A stretch of DNA of 64,000 nt from Halomonas sp. S3-1-1 (lineage in GTDB: Bacteria > Pseudomonadota > Gammaproteobacteria > Pseudomonadales > Halomonadaceae), in NCBI RefSeq assembly GCF_023757625.1, contig NZ_JALGBZ010000002.1:895623-959622 (forward strand). The letters run 5' to 3'. Below, piece after piece: positions 50,527-61,724 of the stretch (positions within the stretch are counted from its first letter, which is position 1; each line of letters starts with the position of its first letter). The position numbers were made by a program, and so were the translations under genes. The notes below the pieces were generated by a model. It saw nothing but the letters and a program-made list of their open reading frames with translations, was not told the origin of the DNA and ran no database searches.

Positions 50527-51489
50527 ATGTCACAACCCCTTGCCTTCGTGTTTCCCGGTCAGGGTTCGCAGCAGCCAGGCATGCTGCGCGAGCTGGCCGA
50601 GCGCTACAGCGTGGTGGGAACGACATTCGAGGAAGCGTCGGATGCCCTGGGCTTCGATCTGTGGAAAATCGTCCAGGATGGCCCTGAAGAGGCGCTCAAC
50701 AAAACGGCGTGTACTCAGCCGGCGCTTCTGACGTCGAGCGTTGCGATCTGGCGCGTTTGGCAGGAGCTCGAAGGCCCGCGGCCAGGCATCATGGCCGGCC
50801 ACAGCCTGGGCGAGTACAGCGCCATGGTGTGCGCTGGGGTGATGGGATTCGCCGAAGGCGTGCGCATGGTGCGCCTGCGCGGCGAGGCGATGCAGGACGC
50901 CGTACCCGACGGCGAGGGTGCGATGGCCGCGATCCTGGGCCTCGGTGACGAAGCCGTGGAAGCGGCGTGCGCAAGCGCTGCCCAAAACGAGGTGGTCGCT
51001 GCCGTCAACTACAACTCTCCAGGCCAAGTCGTGATTGCCGGTAACAAGGGCGCGGTGGAGCGGGCGATCCATGCCTGCCAGGAAGCCGGTGCCAAGCGCG
51101 CGATGGCGCTGCCGGTATCGGTGCCGTCCCACTGCGCGCTGATGCGCCCGGCCGCCGAACGGCTCAGCACCCATATGAAAGAGGTCGAATTTCGCGCGCC
51201 GCGCTACAATGTCGTGCAAAACGTCGACGCCAAGGCTCACGCCGATATCGACACGCTGCGCACGCGGCTGATCGAGCAGCTCTACCAGCCGGTGCGCTGG
51301 TCGGACTGCGTCGAAACGATGGCCGATCAGGGCGCGAGCGTTTTCATCGAGTGCGGGCCTGGCAAGGTATTGACCGGGCTTAACAAACGCATCGTTCGCT
51401 CGAGCAAGGGGCTGGCGGTAAACGACCCGGACAGTCTCGAGCAGGCTCTCGAGCTTGCCCGCGAAGCGTTGGCCGACCAGCGCGCGTAG
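50527..51489 (+). CDS. fabD: Malonyl-CoA:ACP transacylase FabD
   Basis: 320 residues from the ATG at 50527, preceded by AAAGGTG. FVFPGQGSQQPGM is the N-terminal motif, GHSLGEYSA carries the active-site Ser93, and PSHCALM the catalytic His. FabD loads malonyl groups on the acyl carrier protein encoded two genes downstream. The 87-base gap after plsX shows nothing special. Confidence 0.97.
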   Translation: MSQPLAFVFPGQGSQQPGMLRELAERYSVVGTTFEEASDALGFDLWKIVQDGPEEALNKTACTQPALLTSSVAIWRVWQELEGPRPGIMAGHSLGEYSAMVCAGVMGFAEGVRMVRLRGEAMQDAVPDGEGAMAAILGLGDEAVEAACASAAQNEVVAAVNYNSPGQVVIAGNKGAVERAIHACQEAGAKRAMALPVSVPSHCALMRPAAERLSTHMKEVEFRAPRYNVVQNVDAKAHADIDTLRTRLIEQLYQPVRWSDCVETMADQGASVFIECGPGKVLTGLNKRIVRSSKGLAVNDPDSLEQALELAREALADQRA

Positions 51490-51533
51490 GCGCTACGCTG
51501 GTCAGATTCTCAAACGGTTAAAGGCAAAGCGCT

Positions 51534-52277
51534 ATGACCATTGAACGTAAAGTTGCGCTGATAACCGGCGCCAGTCGCGGCATCGGTCGCGCCATCTCAC
51601 ACGAGCTTGGCCGCCAGGGGCGTATCGTGATCGGTACGGCCACCAGCGAATCCGGTGCGCAAAAAATCGATGCCGACCTTAAAGAGCAGGGTATCGAAGG
51701 TGCGGGTATCTGTTTGAACGTGACCGATCAAGCGAGCATCGATGCCGTGCTCAAGGAGATCGGCGAGCGTTTCGGCGCCCCGACCATTCTGGTCAACAAT
51801 GCCGGCATCACGCGCGATAACCTGTTGATGCGTATGAAAGAGGGCGAGTGGGATTCGGTTATGGATACCAATCTCAAATCCGTTTATCGTGTAAGTAAAG
51901 CTTGCCTTCGTGGTATGACAAAGGCACGCTTTGGGCGTATCGTATCGATCAGCTCGGTGGTGGCCACCATGGGTAACCTGGGCCAAACCAACTATGCGGC
52001 CGCCAAGGCCGGCATGGAAGGCTTTAGCCGGGCGCTGGCGCGAGAGGTTGCGTCTCGTGCGATCACCGTCAACACCGTGGCGCCAGGGTTTATCGCAACC
52101 GACATGACCGAGGCGCTGCCCGAAGCGCAGCACGAAGCGCTGTTGAAACAGATTCCTCTGGCGCGCCTGGGCGGGCCGGAAGAGATCGCCGCGGCGGTGG
52201 GCTTTTTGACCAGCGACGCGGCAGGCTATATTACCGGCGAGACGCTTCACGTGAACGGCGGTATGAATATGCGTTGA
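51534..52277 (+). CDS. fabG: 3-oxoacyl-ACP reductase FabG
   Basis: 247 residues. TGASRGIGRAI is the NADPH loop (residues 11-21), LVNNAGITRDNLLMRM follows, and the Ser-Tyr-Lys catalytic set is in SISSVVATMGNLGQTNYAAAKAG. It reduces 3-ketoacyl-ACP in each elongation cycle. acpP follows after 124 bases. Confidence 0.97.
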   Translation: MTIERKVALITGASRGIGRAISHELGRQGRIVIGTATSESGAQKIDADLKEQGIEGAGICLNVTDQASIDAVLKEIGERFGAPTILVNNAGITRDNLLMRMKEGEWDSVMDTNLKSVYRVSKACLRGMTKARFGRIVSISSVVATMGNLGQTNYAAAKAGMEGFSRALAREVASRAITVNTVAPGFIATDMTEALPEAQHEALLKQIPLARLGGPEEIAAAVGFLTSDAAGYITGETLHVNGGMNMR

Positions 52278-52401
52278 TGGCCCGGATTCGACGGTTGCGT
52301 CGACCCTGGGGCGTCTATAAACTACCCGCAGCTTTTGGCTAGCGGTTCCCGATATAGCTGGTTATCAATAACGGCTAACTGTGAATGACTGGAGTACGTT
52401 G

Positions 52402-52635
52402 ATGAGTACCATTGAAGAGCGCGTTAAAAAAGTCGTGGCCGAGCGCCTGAACGTCAAGGAAGAGGATATCCAGAATAGCTCTTCGTTCACCGAAGACCTG
52501 GGCGCTGATTCGCTTGACACCGTAGAGCTCGTTATGGCGCTGGAAGAGGAATTCGACACCGAAATTCCTGACGAAGAAGCCGAAAAGATCACTACGGTTC
52601 AGGAAGCGATCGACTACGTCAACGCCCATCAGTAA
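52402..52635 (+). CDS. acpP: Acyl carrier protein AcpP
   Basis: 77 residues from the ATG at 52402, with TGGAG upstream. Strongly acidic, with the phosphopantetheine attachment serine Ser37 in [13 protein letters not shown]. It carries all intermediates of fatty acid synthesis. It is followed by a strong terminator, so most transcripts of the fab operon stop here. Confidence 0.98.
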   Translation: MSTIEERVKKVVAERLNVKEEDIQNSSSFTEDLGADSLDTVELVMALEEEFDTEIPDEEAEKITTVQEAIDYVNAHQ

Positions 52636-52687
52636 GGGCTGATCGACGCGATCGTCCAGACAAGCAGTCGATGTCTGGAGAAAAAAG

Positions 52688-52715
52688 AGCCGCCCCGCCC
52701 GGGGCGGCTTTTTTT
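52688..52715 (+). terminator. Intrinsic terminator after acpP
   Basis: AGCCGCCCC, loop GCCC, GGGGCGGCT followed by a run of T: a 9-base GC-rich stem with a seven-T tail, including the last stem T. It sits between acpP and fabF and separates their expression. Confidence 0.92.
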
Positions 52716-52820
52716 GTGTCTGCACTTGAGTGAATTCGTTGGCCAATCTCCGGTATACTAGGCGAAATTTTGACAGCAGGCCGTTTGGGTCTTGTACCAA
52801 GGATGCCGGGAGGAAAGCTG
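52716..52820 (+). promoter_or_regulatory. Probable fabF promoter region
   Basis: After the acpP terminator fabF needs its own start or read-through. A good -10 element TATACT is at 52754-52759; no good -35 lies 17 bases upstream. A GGGAGG ribosome site precedes the fabF ATG. Confidence 0.35.
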
Positions 52821-54059
52821 ATGGCGCGTAGAAGGGTAGTGGTAACCGGGCTTGGCCTGGTCACGCCAGTGGGCAATACGGTCGAGCAGTCGTGGGCCAA
52901 TATCGTGGCGGGCAAAAGCGGCATTGCGCCGATCGAGCATTTCGATGCCAGCAGTTTCAACACCCGCTTTGGCGGGTCGGTGAAGGATTTCGATATCGGC
53001 GAGTATCTCAATCCCAAAGACGCTCGCAAGATGGATCTGTTCATCCAGTACGGCATGGCCGCGGGTGGGCAGGCGATCAGCGATGCCGGGATCGAGTGCA
53101 CCGAAGAGAACGCGGCACGTATTGGCGTAGCGATCGGCTCGGGCATCGGCGGGCTGCCGATGATTGAGCATAACCATAACGCGCTCAACAAAGGCGGTGC
53201 GCGGCGCGTGTCGCCGTTTTTCGTGCCCGGCTCGATCATCAACATGATCTCCGGCAACATGGCGATCCAGCACGGCTTCAAGGGCCCGAACATCGCGATC
53301 ACCACGGCCTGCACCAGCGGCACGCACAACATCGGCTACAGCGCGCGCACCATCGCCTACGGTGATGCCGACGTAATGATTTGTGGCGGCGCCGAAATGG
53401 CGACTACGCCGCTGGGACTTGGCGGCTTTTCCGCGGCGCGTGCGCTCTCCACGCGTAACGATGACCCGCAGGCGGCCAGCCGCCCCTGGGATGCCGACCG
53501 CGACGGTTTCGTGCTCTCCGACGGTGCCGGCGTGCTGGTGCTCGAAGAGTACGAGCACGCTAAAGCGCGCGGGGCGAACATCTACGCCGAGCTTTCCGGC
53601 TTTGGCATGAGCGACGACGCCTTTCACATGACCGCGCCGCCGGAAGATGGCCGCGGGGCGGCGCTCGCCATGAGCAACGCCATCAAGGATGCCGGTATCG
53701 ACCCGGAAAAGGTCGACTACATCAACGCCCACGGCACCTCGACCGCGGCGGGCGATCTCGCCGAAAGCCGGGCTATCGAGCGCGTCATTGGCGAGGGTGC
53801 CAAAAACGTTGCGGTGAGCTCGACCAAGTCGATGATCGGTCACCTGCTCGGCGCGGCGGGCGCGGTCGAGGCGGTCTTCAGTATTTTGGCGATTCGCGAT
53901 CAAATCGCGCCGCCGACTATCAACCTGGACAACCCGCAGCCGGGCTGTAATCTCGACTACGTGCCGCATACGGCGCGCGAGATGCGAATCGACACCACGC
54001 TTTCCAACTCCTTTGGATTTGGCGGCACCAATGGCTCGCTGTTGTTTACGCGGGTGTAA
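52821..54059 (+). CDS. fabF: 3-oxoacyl-ACP synthase II FabF
   Basis: 412 residues from the ATG at 52821, after GGGAGGAAAG; the 17-codon upstream extension has no start site. [14 protein letters not shown] opens the protein, the catalytic Cys164 lies in [10 protein letters not shown], and the two histidines are in [11 protein letters not shown] and [15 protein letters not shown]. FabF elongates acyl-ACP by condensation with malonyl-ACP and controls the share of longer unsaturated chains. Confidence 0.97.
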   Translation: MARRRVVVTGLGLVTPVGNTVEQSWANIVAGKSGIAPIEHFDASSFNTRFGGSVKDFDIGEYLNPKDARKMDLFIQYGMAAGGQAISDAGIECTEENAARIGVAIGSGIGGLPMIEHNHNALNKGGARRVSPFFVPGSIINMISGNMAIQHGFKGPNIAITTACTSGTHNIGYSARTIAYGDADVMICGGAEMATTPLGLGGFSAARALSTRNDDPQAASRPWDADRDGFVLSDGAGVLVLEEYEHAKARGANIYAELSGFGMSDDAFHMTAPPEDGRGAALAMSNAIKDAGIDPEKVDYINAHGTSTAAGDLAESRAIERVIGEGAKNVAVSSTKSMIGHLLGAAGAVEAVFSILAIRDQIAPPTINLDNPQPGCNLDYVPHTAREMRIDTTLSNSFGFGGTNGSLLFTRV

Positions 54060-54065
54060 ACGCCG

Positions 54066-54869
54066 ATGCCCGATGCCTGCCACGTACCCGGCGACGACCG
54101 CGGGCTCGCGTTTGGCGACGGGCTATTCGAGACGGTGCTGATGCGCGCGGGTCAGCCGCTTTTATGGTCCTGCCACGTCAAGCGCCTGGCCCGCGGCTGC
54201 CAAACGCTCGACATTCCCATGCCTTCGTTCGACGCGCTGGAGGCGAGCTTTACACCAGACCCGGCGCGCGGGCTCGAGGTGCTCAAGCTGATCGTAACCC
54301 GGGGCAGCGGCGGCCAGGGCTACCGGGCGCCCGAGGTGCCCGAGCCGCGGCTGCTAGTGAGCTACCGCCCCTTTACCGCGCCGGTCGAGCGCTGGCGCCA
54401 GGGCGCCTGCGTGCGTCTTTGCGAACTGCGCCTTGGCCACCAGCCCAAACTTTCGGGTATCAAGCACCTAAGCCGGCTCGAGAACGTGCTGGCGCGCCAG
54501 GAGTGGCGTGATCCAAACGTTCACGAAGGGCTGTTGCTCGATACCCAGGGGTTGGTGGTCGAGGCGGTCAGCATGAACGTGTTCTGGCGCGACCGGGGGC
54601 GGGTTTTTACACCGGCGCTCGAGCAGTGCGGCGTGGCCGGAACGCTTCGCGATGCGCTGATCGAGCAGGGCCATGTCGACATTGCCGAGATCGACGCTCG
54701 TGCGCTTTTGGGCGTCGAGGCGCTATGGGTCGGCAACTCCGTCCAGGGGCTCTGGCCGGTTCATACTCTGGTCGACGCCGATGGTGGCGCGCTTGCGCGC
54801 TGGCCGCTAACGACGGCAGGCCTTCAACGTGAGGCGCATCGCCTGTTGGGCTACCCGGATTCATTTTGA
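54066..54869 (+). CDS. pabC: Aminodeoxychorismate lyase PabC
   Basis: 267 residues, class IV PLP aminotransferase fold. DRGLAFGDGLFETVL is the family opening; the PLP lysine is in KLSGIKHLSRLENVLARQEW, with EAVSMNVFWRDRGRVFTP following. PabC makes p-aminobenzoate for folate. It starts six bases after fabF and is followed by mltG, as in E. coli and Pseudomonas. Confidence 0.94.
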   Translation: MPDACHVPGDDRGLAFGDGLFETVLMRAGQPLLWSCHVKRLARGCQTLDIPMPSFDALEASFTPDPARGLEVLKLIVTRGSGGQGYRAPEVPEPRLLVSYRPFTAPVERWRQGACVRLCELRLGHQPKLSGIKHLSRLENVLARQEWRDPNVHEGLLLDTQGLVVEAVSMNVFWRDRGRVFTPALEQCGVAGTLRDALIEQGHVDIAEIDARALLGVEALWVGNSVQGLWPVHTLVDADGGALARWPLTTAGLQREAHRLLGYPDSF

Positions 54870-54887
54870 CAAGAGGCAGCGAGTGAG

Positions 54888-55895
54888 ATGGTGAAACGAC
54901 TGCTGGGGGCGCTGTTGGTACTGGCGCTGCTCGTTGGTGCGGCCCTAGTCGGCGGCTATGTGTACTGGCAAAGCCGGCTCGACGCGCCGGTGGCGCTGGA
55001 TGAGCCAACGCTCTACTACGTGGCCCCCGGCACCGGGTTCAACCAGGCGATCGCCGATCTCGACGCCCAGGGTGTGGTCGACGATAGCTGGGCGTTTCGC
55101 CTGCTGGCGCGCATCGCGCCCGACGAGGTGCCAAGGCTTCGGGTTGGCGAGTACCGCATCACCCCGGACATGAGCGCGCGCGAGGTCATGGCGCTGCTGG
55201 GCAGTAACGACGTGGTGACCTACGCGCTAACCGTGCCCGAAGGGTGGACGTTTCGCCAGATGCGCGAACGTCTGGACCGCGCCGAAAAGCTCGATAACCG
55301 GACCACCGGCATGAGCGATGATGAGGTGATGGCGCTGCTGGGCCGCGAAGGTACCTACCCGGAAGGCTGGTTCTTCCCGGATACCTACCGCTATCACTTG
55401 GGGATGAGCGACGTGGACATTCTTCGCCAGGCGCTCGAGCGGATGGAGCAGATGCTCAGTGAGGCCTGGGAAAACCGCGCCGACGATCTCACCATCGAGT
55501 CGCCCTACGAGGCGCTGATCATGGCCTCGCTCATCGAGCGTGAAACCGGGGCGCCGGAAGAGCGTCGTGAAATCGCGGGCGTGTTCAAGCGGCGCATGGA
55601 GCAGGGCATGCGCCTGCAAACCGACCCCACGGTGATCTACGGCATGGGCGAGCGCTACGATGGGCGCATCACCTACGCGGACTTGCGCGAAGCCACGCCC
55701 TATAATACTTACGTGATCGACGGCATGCCGCCTACGCCCATCGCGATGCCCGGCTGGGCGTCGCTCGAGGCCGCGGTCGACCCGCTGCCCGGCGAGACGC
55801 TCTATTTCGTTTCCAAAGGCGACGGCACACACCACTTTTCGCGCACGCTGCGCGAGCATAACAACGCCGTCAATCGCTACATACGCAATCAGTAA
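54888..55895 (+). CDS. mltG: Endolytic murein transglycosylase MltG
   Basis: 335 residues. One membrane segment (LLGALLVLALLVGAALVGGYVYW, about 4-26) anchors a periplasmic LysM-like and YceG domain. The catalytic glutamate motif is MASLIERETGAPEER, followed by LQTDPTVIYGMG and PYNTYVIDGMPPTPIAMPG. MltG cuts new glycan strands and sets their length. Confidence 0.96.
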   Translation: MVKRLLGALLVLALLVGAALVGGYVYWQSRLDAPVALDEPTLYYVAPGTGFNQAIADLDAQGVVDDSWAFRLLARIAPDEVPRLRVGEYRITPDMSAREVMALLGSNDVVTYALTVPEGWTFRQMRERLDRAEKLDNRTTGMSDDEVMALLGREGTYPEGWFFPDTYRYHLGMSDVDILRQALERMEQMLSEAWENRADDLTIESPYEALIMASLIERETGAPEERREIAGVFKRRMEQGMRLQTDPTVIYGMGERYDGRITYADLREATPYNTYVIDGMPPTPIAMPGWASLEAAVDPLPGETLYFVSKGDGTHHFSRTLREHNNAVNRYIRNQ

Positions 55896-57571
<1,676 letters not shown>

Positions 57572-57618
57572 CCGCTGCCAAGCCGATCACCCGATTAATG
57601 CCACTGCACGAGGTGTCG

Positions 57619-57954
57619 ATGACCGCTCAAAAAGCTCTTTCGCTAACGGTGCCGGATATTCCTACGCTGCTCTCGGCCTACATGCCGTATCTTGAGCGCG
57701 GCGGTATGTTCGTCCCCGTCGAAACCTTCTATCGCCTCGGGCAGGTGGTACACCTGCTGATCACGCTGCCCGGTGAAAGCGAGCGGTTGAGCGTGACCGG
57801 CACGGTGGTATGGGTCTCGCCGGCCGGTATCAGCGGGCGGCGCATGGCGGGTATCGGCGTGCATTTTGGCCTTCAGGACTACGCGGTGCGCGACAAGATC
57901 GAAACCCTGCTCGCCGGCCAGCTCGATAACGCGCCGGCCTCCTTTACGCTCTAG
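57619..57954 (+). CDS. pilZ: PilZ-domain protein
   Basis: 111 residues from the ATG at 57619, after GAGGTG. The domain part GGMFVPVETFYRLGQVVHLLITLPGESERLSVTGTVVWV region (about 28-67) and GIGVHFG match the founding P. aeruginosa PilZ. That protein is needed for type IV pilus assembly through PilB and FimX and lacks the RxxxR c-di-GMP site; no such motif is visible here either. No pilus gene lies in the window. Confidence 0.92.
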   Translation: MTAQKALSLTVPDIPTLLSAYMPYLERGGMFVPVETFYRLGQVVHLLITLPGESERLSVTGTVVWVSPAGISGRRMAGIGVHFGLQDYAVRDKIETLLAGQLDNAPASFTL

Positions 57955-58004
57955 CTAACAAGCCACACCTTCGCACCCAATGTGCCGTTTTACCCGAGGC
58001 TTTA

Positions 58005-58835
58005 ATGTTTGTTGACTCGCACTGCCATCTGGATCGTCTTTCCGAACACACCCACGACGGCGATGTCGATGCTGCCCTGGCGGCGGCGCGCGCCGCCCGC
58101 GTGAGCCAGTTTCTGGCGATCGCGGTCACGCTCGACGATATGCCCGGTCTTGCCGCGCTTGCGCGCCGCCATCAGGACGTGGCGATCTCCGCGGGGCTTC
58201 ATCCGCTGGCCAGCATTGAGCACGAACCCGGAGTCCAGACGATCAACGAGGCCGCGGAGCAGTTCGGGGCGGTGGCGATCGGTGAAACCGGGCTCGATTA
58301 TCACTACCGCGATCGCGTAAGCGTCGAGGTACAGCACGAGCGCTTCAAGCGCCACCTGATCGCCGCCACCGAGCTCGAGCTTCCGGTGGTCGTGCATACC
58401 CGCGAGGCCAAAGAGGATACCCTGGCGCTTCTGCGCGAGCATACCGACCCCAACGTCGCCGGGGTGCTGCACTGCTTCACCGAAGATATCGAGATGGCGC
58501 GCGAGGCAATCCGCCTTGGCTTCTACATCTCGCTTTCCGGTATCGTCACCTTTGCAAGCGCGAAGTCGCTTCGCGAGCTTGCCAGGGTGCTGCCGCTGGA
58601 CCGGCTTTTGATCGAAACCGATAGCCCGTATCTCGCCCCGGTGCCTCACCGCGGTAAACCCAACGAGCCCGCTTGGGTGGTGGAGGTCGCGGAGTGCATC
58701 GCCGCCGAGCGGGGTATCAGCGTCGACGAAGTCGCCATGCAGACCACGGCCAACTTCTACCGTCTCTTTCGCGGCGCCGTTCCCGATGCGCCGCCCCGCG
58801 TCCAGCAGGCGCTGGCCCAGGCCGGGCTCGTGTGA
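58005..58835 (+). CDS. TatD-family metal-dependent hydrolase (YcfH-like)
   Basis: 276 residues. FVDSHCHLDRL opens the TIM barrel with the first metal histidines; AIGETGLDYHY, VVHTREAK, VLHCFTED and LIETDSPYLAP hold the rest of the metal site. TatD proteins are 3'-5' DNA exonucleases or deacylases; the exact activity cannot be read here. It follows pilZ and precedes the DUF1285 gene. Confidence 0.95.
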   Translation: MFVDSHCHLDRLSEHTHDGDVDAALAAARAARVSQFLAIAVTLDDMPGLAALARRHQDVAISAGLHPLASIEHEPGVQTINEAAEQFGAVAIGETGLDYHYRDRVSVEVQHERFKRHLIAATELELPVVVHTREAKEDTLALLREHTDPNVAGVLHCFTEDIEMAREAIRLGFYISLSGIVTFASAKSLRELARVLPLDRLLIETDSPYLAPVPHRGKPNEPAWVVEVAECIAAERGISVDEVAMQTTANFYRLFRGAVPDAPPRVQQALAQAGLV

Positions 58836-58869
58836 GCCCTGACTGCGCTGGCCCCGTCGGGAGACCCTT

Positions 58870-59430
58870 ATGAACATCGATCGACTGCTCACCCACCGCC
58901 CGGACTCGGCCACTATCCCGCCGGTGGATCAGTGGCATCCGGCGCTCAGCGGCGATATCGATATCGTCATCGACGCCGACGGGCGCTGGCGACACGAAGG
59001 CGAGCCCTTTGGTCGCCCGGAAATTCCGCACCTTCTGGCCTCGCTTTTGCGCCGCTTCGACGAGGGTATTTGCCTGGTCACGCCGGCCGAACGCTGGCGG
59101 GTCACGGTCAAGGATCTACCGTTCGTGATCGTCGAGGCGGATTTCAACGAGGGCGCCTGGTGGTTTACCACCCAGTTCGACGACGTCGTGCGCCTCGATG
59201 AAACCCACCCGATGACGCTCACCGAAGCCCCTGATGGCGAGCTCATGCCGGAAATACCGGTGCGCTTTGGCTTGGCAGCCAGGCTTCATCGCAACGTTTT
59301 CTACCGGCTGATCGACGAGGCAGTACTCGAAGAGCACCCTGGTGGGGCGCGGCTGTGTCTTGAGAGCGCCGGCACGCGCTACCCGCTTGGCGAGCTTGGC
59401 GGCGACGACCGCGCCCGCGAGACGCCGTGA
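58870..59430 (+). CDS. DUF1285 family protein
   Basis: 186 residues without membrane segments. It has the DUF1285 pattern: DIVIDADGRWRHEGEPFGRPEIPHLLASLLRR-type N-terminal half, then LVTPAERWRVTVKDLPFVIVEAD. The function is unknown. It overlaps the helicase gene by four bases (GTGA), so the two are probably translated together. Confidence 0.85.
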   Translation: MNIDRLLTHRPDSATIPPVDQWHPALSGDIDIVIDADGRWRHEGEPFGRPEIPHLLASLLRRFDEGICLVTPAERWRVTVKDLPFVIVEADFNEGAWWFTTQFDDVVRLDETHPMTLTEAPDGELMPEIPVRFGLAARLHRNVFYRLIDEAVLEEHPGGARLCLESAGTRYPLGELGGDDRARETP

Positions 59431-61625
59431 AGCTGACGCCGGAACAGCGCGCGGTCATCGAACACGCAGACGGCCATGCCCGGGTAGCAGCGGTGGCCGG
59501 GGCGGGCAAGACCACCACGATGGCCGCCCGCGTGCTGCGCCTGCTGGAGCGCGGCGTGTCCCCCAAGCGTATTCTGGTGCTGATGTTCAACCGCTCCGCG
59601 CGAGAGGATTTTCAGCGCCGCCTGGCGAGCATGGCGCCCGCCGGCCAGCCTCTTCCCGACGTTCGCACGTTTCACTCGCTGGGGCACCGGCTCACTCAGA
59701 GTCTGTGCCGCTGGGGGGCGCTGGAGCCACGTCAGCTTCTATCGGCGGAGTGGCAGCTCGAACGGCTGCTGCGTCAGGCAAGCCTCAACGTCCTGGCGGA
59801 TCAGCCCGAGCGGCGCGAAACCGCGCTCGACGCCGACCGTCTCGAAACGCTGGCGCACTTTTGCGGGCTGGTGAAGGCGGATCTCTGCACCCCACAAATA
59901 CTTTTCGAGCGGCTGGGGCTCGAGCAGGAGAGCGACTACTTCCCCGACGCGTTTGTCGAGGCCGAGCGGCTGTTAAAGGATCACGCGCTAACGACCTACG
60001 CGGATTTGCTCTATCGCCCGCTGAAGGCGCTGGAGGGAGACGCAGCTATTCGCGCCCGCGTCGAGGGCTTTCTCGATCACGTTATCATCGACGAGTATCA
60101 GGACATCAATACCGCTCAGCAGCGGCTTTTGAAGTTGCTGGCAGGTAACACGGCGAGCGTGATGGCGGTGGGTGATGCCAACCAGTGTATCTACGAGTGG
60201 CGCGGCGCCCGGCCGGACACCATGCTCGACGACTTCACCGCGACCTTTGGCGCGGCCACCGACTATCCGCTCTCGACTACCTTTCGTCACGGCCACGCGC
60301 TGGCGCTGACGGCCAATCACGCGATCTCGCAAAACGCTCGCCGCCCGGACCAGCTCTGCTTGGCCGCACCGGGGAACGTCGATACCCGCATCGAGGCCGG
60401 CCAGGGCAATCGGCTGCTGCTTGAGGCGCTCGGTCAGTGGCAGGCGTCGAACAGAGCGCTGGACGAGGTGAGCCTTTTGGTACGCAGCTGGGCGCTGTCA
60501 GTGCCGTTTCAGTTGGCGCTGTTGCAGGCGGGCATCCCGTTCCGCCTGGCCCGCGAGGACCGTTTCGTGTTCCGTCTACCGTTGGTGCAGGCGCTGGCCG
60601 GGTATCTCAAGCTTTCGCGGCGCCCGGCGCTGTTAAAGGATCCCAATCATCTCATGCTGCTGCTCGCTCAGCCCACGCCCTTCGTGGCGCGAGAGCGCCT
60701 GAGCCGCCTGGCGCACCGGCTGGCCGAGACCCAGGTCTTTCCCGAGCGCAGCGACCCGCTTCTGGCCTCGCTCAAGCCGATCCAGCAGCGCACGTTGAAA
60801 AAGCGCTGGGCGCTGCTGTGCGATTTGCCGACGCTCAGTGCCTGGCCGCCGGCGAAGCTTTTACAGCACGTGGTGACGACCATCGAGGCGGAAAAAACGC
60901 TTAAGCGCGCCGCCGCGCGCCGCGACAAGGGCGAGGAGGACGTGCGCCTTCTGGACGTGCTGATCGAGCAGGCACAAAGCGTGCAAGATCCGGACGCCTT
61001 CATCGAGCTTCTGGAGCGCCCGGTGGAAAACCAGGCCGGCGGCTTGCTGATCAGTACCGTGCACGGGGCGAAGGGGCTGGAGTGGCCGCTGGTCGTGGTC
61101 GCCGGCATCAATGAAGAGGATTTCCCTCACTACAGCCGCGATAACCCGCTTTCCGATGCGCGACTGGAAGAAGAGCGCCGGCTTTTTTACGTGGCGATCA
61201 CCCGGGCTCAGGAGCGGCTTTTGCTTCTCAATGACGCAGGCGCCCATCGCCCCAGCCGCTTCATTGCCGAAAGCCGCTGGCACGACGGCGTGCAGGTGGC
61301 AAAGGCGCTTTTGGCACCGTCCCCGCCGTCGGCGGCGCTAAGTGTCGAGTCGACGACCCTGATCGAGCGCTATCTCACGCGTCTGGGTCGTGAGGACATC
61401 CCCTTGACCACGGCGCCTGCAAGCGTCGCGCCGGCACAAGTAGATGGCGAGTTCTATCCCGGGCAGCGGCTGATGCACGAGGTGTTTGGCGAAGGGGAAG
61501 TCGCCGCGGTAGAGGGTAACCCTCAGGATCCGGTGATCGACGTGCGCTTTGCGCAGGCCGGGCGGCGACGGCTGATTGCCCGGCGCGCGCCGATTACGCT
61601 GCTGGAAACCGCAAGGCCCGCCTGA
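59427..61625 (+). CDS. UvrD/Rep-family ATP-dependent DNA helicase
   Basis: 732 residues, GTG start inside the DUF1285 gene. Superfamily 1A motifs are complete: VAAVAGAGKTTTMAARVL (Walker A), VIIDEYQDINTAQQ (motif II), GDANQCIYEWRGA (motif III), STVHGAKGLEWPLVVV (motif V) and FYVAITRAQERLLLL (motif VI). The C-terminus has a Tudor-like tail GQRLMHEVFGEGEVAAVEG, as in PcrA and UvrD. Which repair or replication role it has is unknown; it is shorter than typical UvrD. The stop codon lies in the loop of a terminator hairpin. Confidence 0.92.
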   Translation: MKLTPEQRAVIEHADGHARVAAVAGAGKTTTMAARVLRLLERGVSPKRILVLMFNRSAREDFQRRLASMAPAGQPLPDVRTFHSLGHRLTQSLCRWGALEPRQLLSAEWQLERLLRQASLNVLADQPERRETALDADRLETLAHFCGLVKADLCTPQILFERLGLEQESDYFPDAFVEAERLLKDHALTTYADLLYRPLKALEGDAAIRARVEGFLDHVIIDEYQDINTAQQRLLKLLAGNTASVMAVGDANQCIYEWRGARPDTMLDDFTATFGAATDYPLSTTFRHGHALALTANHAISQNARRPDQLCLAAPGNVDTRIEAGQGNRLLLEALGQWQASNRALDEVSLLVRSWALSVPFQLALLQAGIPFRLAREDRFVFRLPLVQALAGYLKLSRRPALLKDPNHLMLLLAQPTPFVARERLSRLAHRLAETQVFPERSDPLLASLKPIQQRTLKKRWALLCDLPTLSAWPPAKLLQHVVTTIEAEKTLKRAAARRDKGEEDVRLLDVLIEQAQSVQDPDAFIELLERPVENQAGGLLISTVHGAKGLEWPLVVVAGINEEDFPHYSRDNPLSDARLEEERRLFYVAITRAQERLLLLNDAGAHRPSRFIAESRWHDGVQVAKALLAPSPPSAALSVESTTLIERYLTRLGREDIPLTTAPASVAPAQVDGEFYPGQRLMHEVFGEGEVAAVEGNPQDPVIDVRFAQAGRRRLIARRAPITLLETARPA

Positions 61626-61644
61626 TCGGCGGGCCTTGCGGTTT
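61606..61644 (+). terminator. Hairpin overlapping the helicase stop codon
   Basis: AAACCGCAAGGCCCGCC (61606-61622) and GGCGGGCCTTGCGGTTT (61628-61644) form a perfect 17-base stem; the five-base loop TGATC contains the TGA stop (61623-61625). The stem ends in TTT. The last coding codons therefore form the left arm of the terminator. Confidence 0.8.
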
Positions 61645-61724
61645 GAGAATGCGGTTTGAGAAGGCTCGGCCTCGAGAGGCCGAGCTCATTCATGCAAAGG
61701 GGCTGCATGTTGGGGTAGTAGGGG

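Noticed and set aside
61664..61685. Short GC hairpin after the helicase, before the ETF-QO end
   Set aside because: Eight-base stem without a T tract on either strand; too weak to call a terminator beside the 17-base stem.
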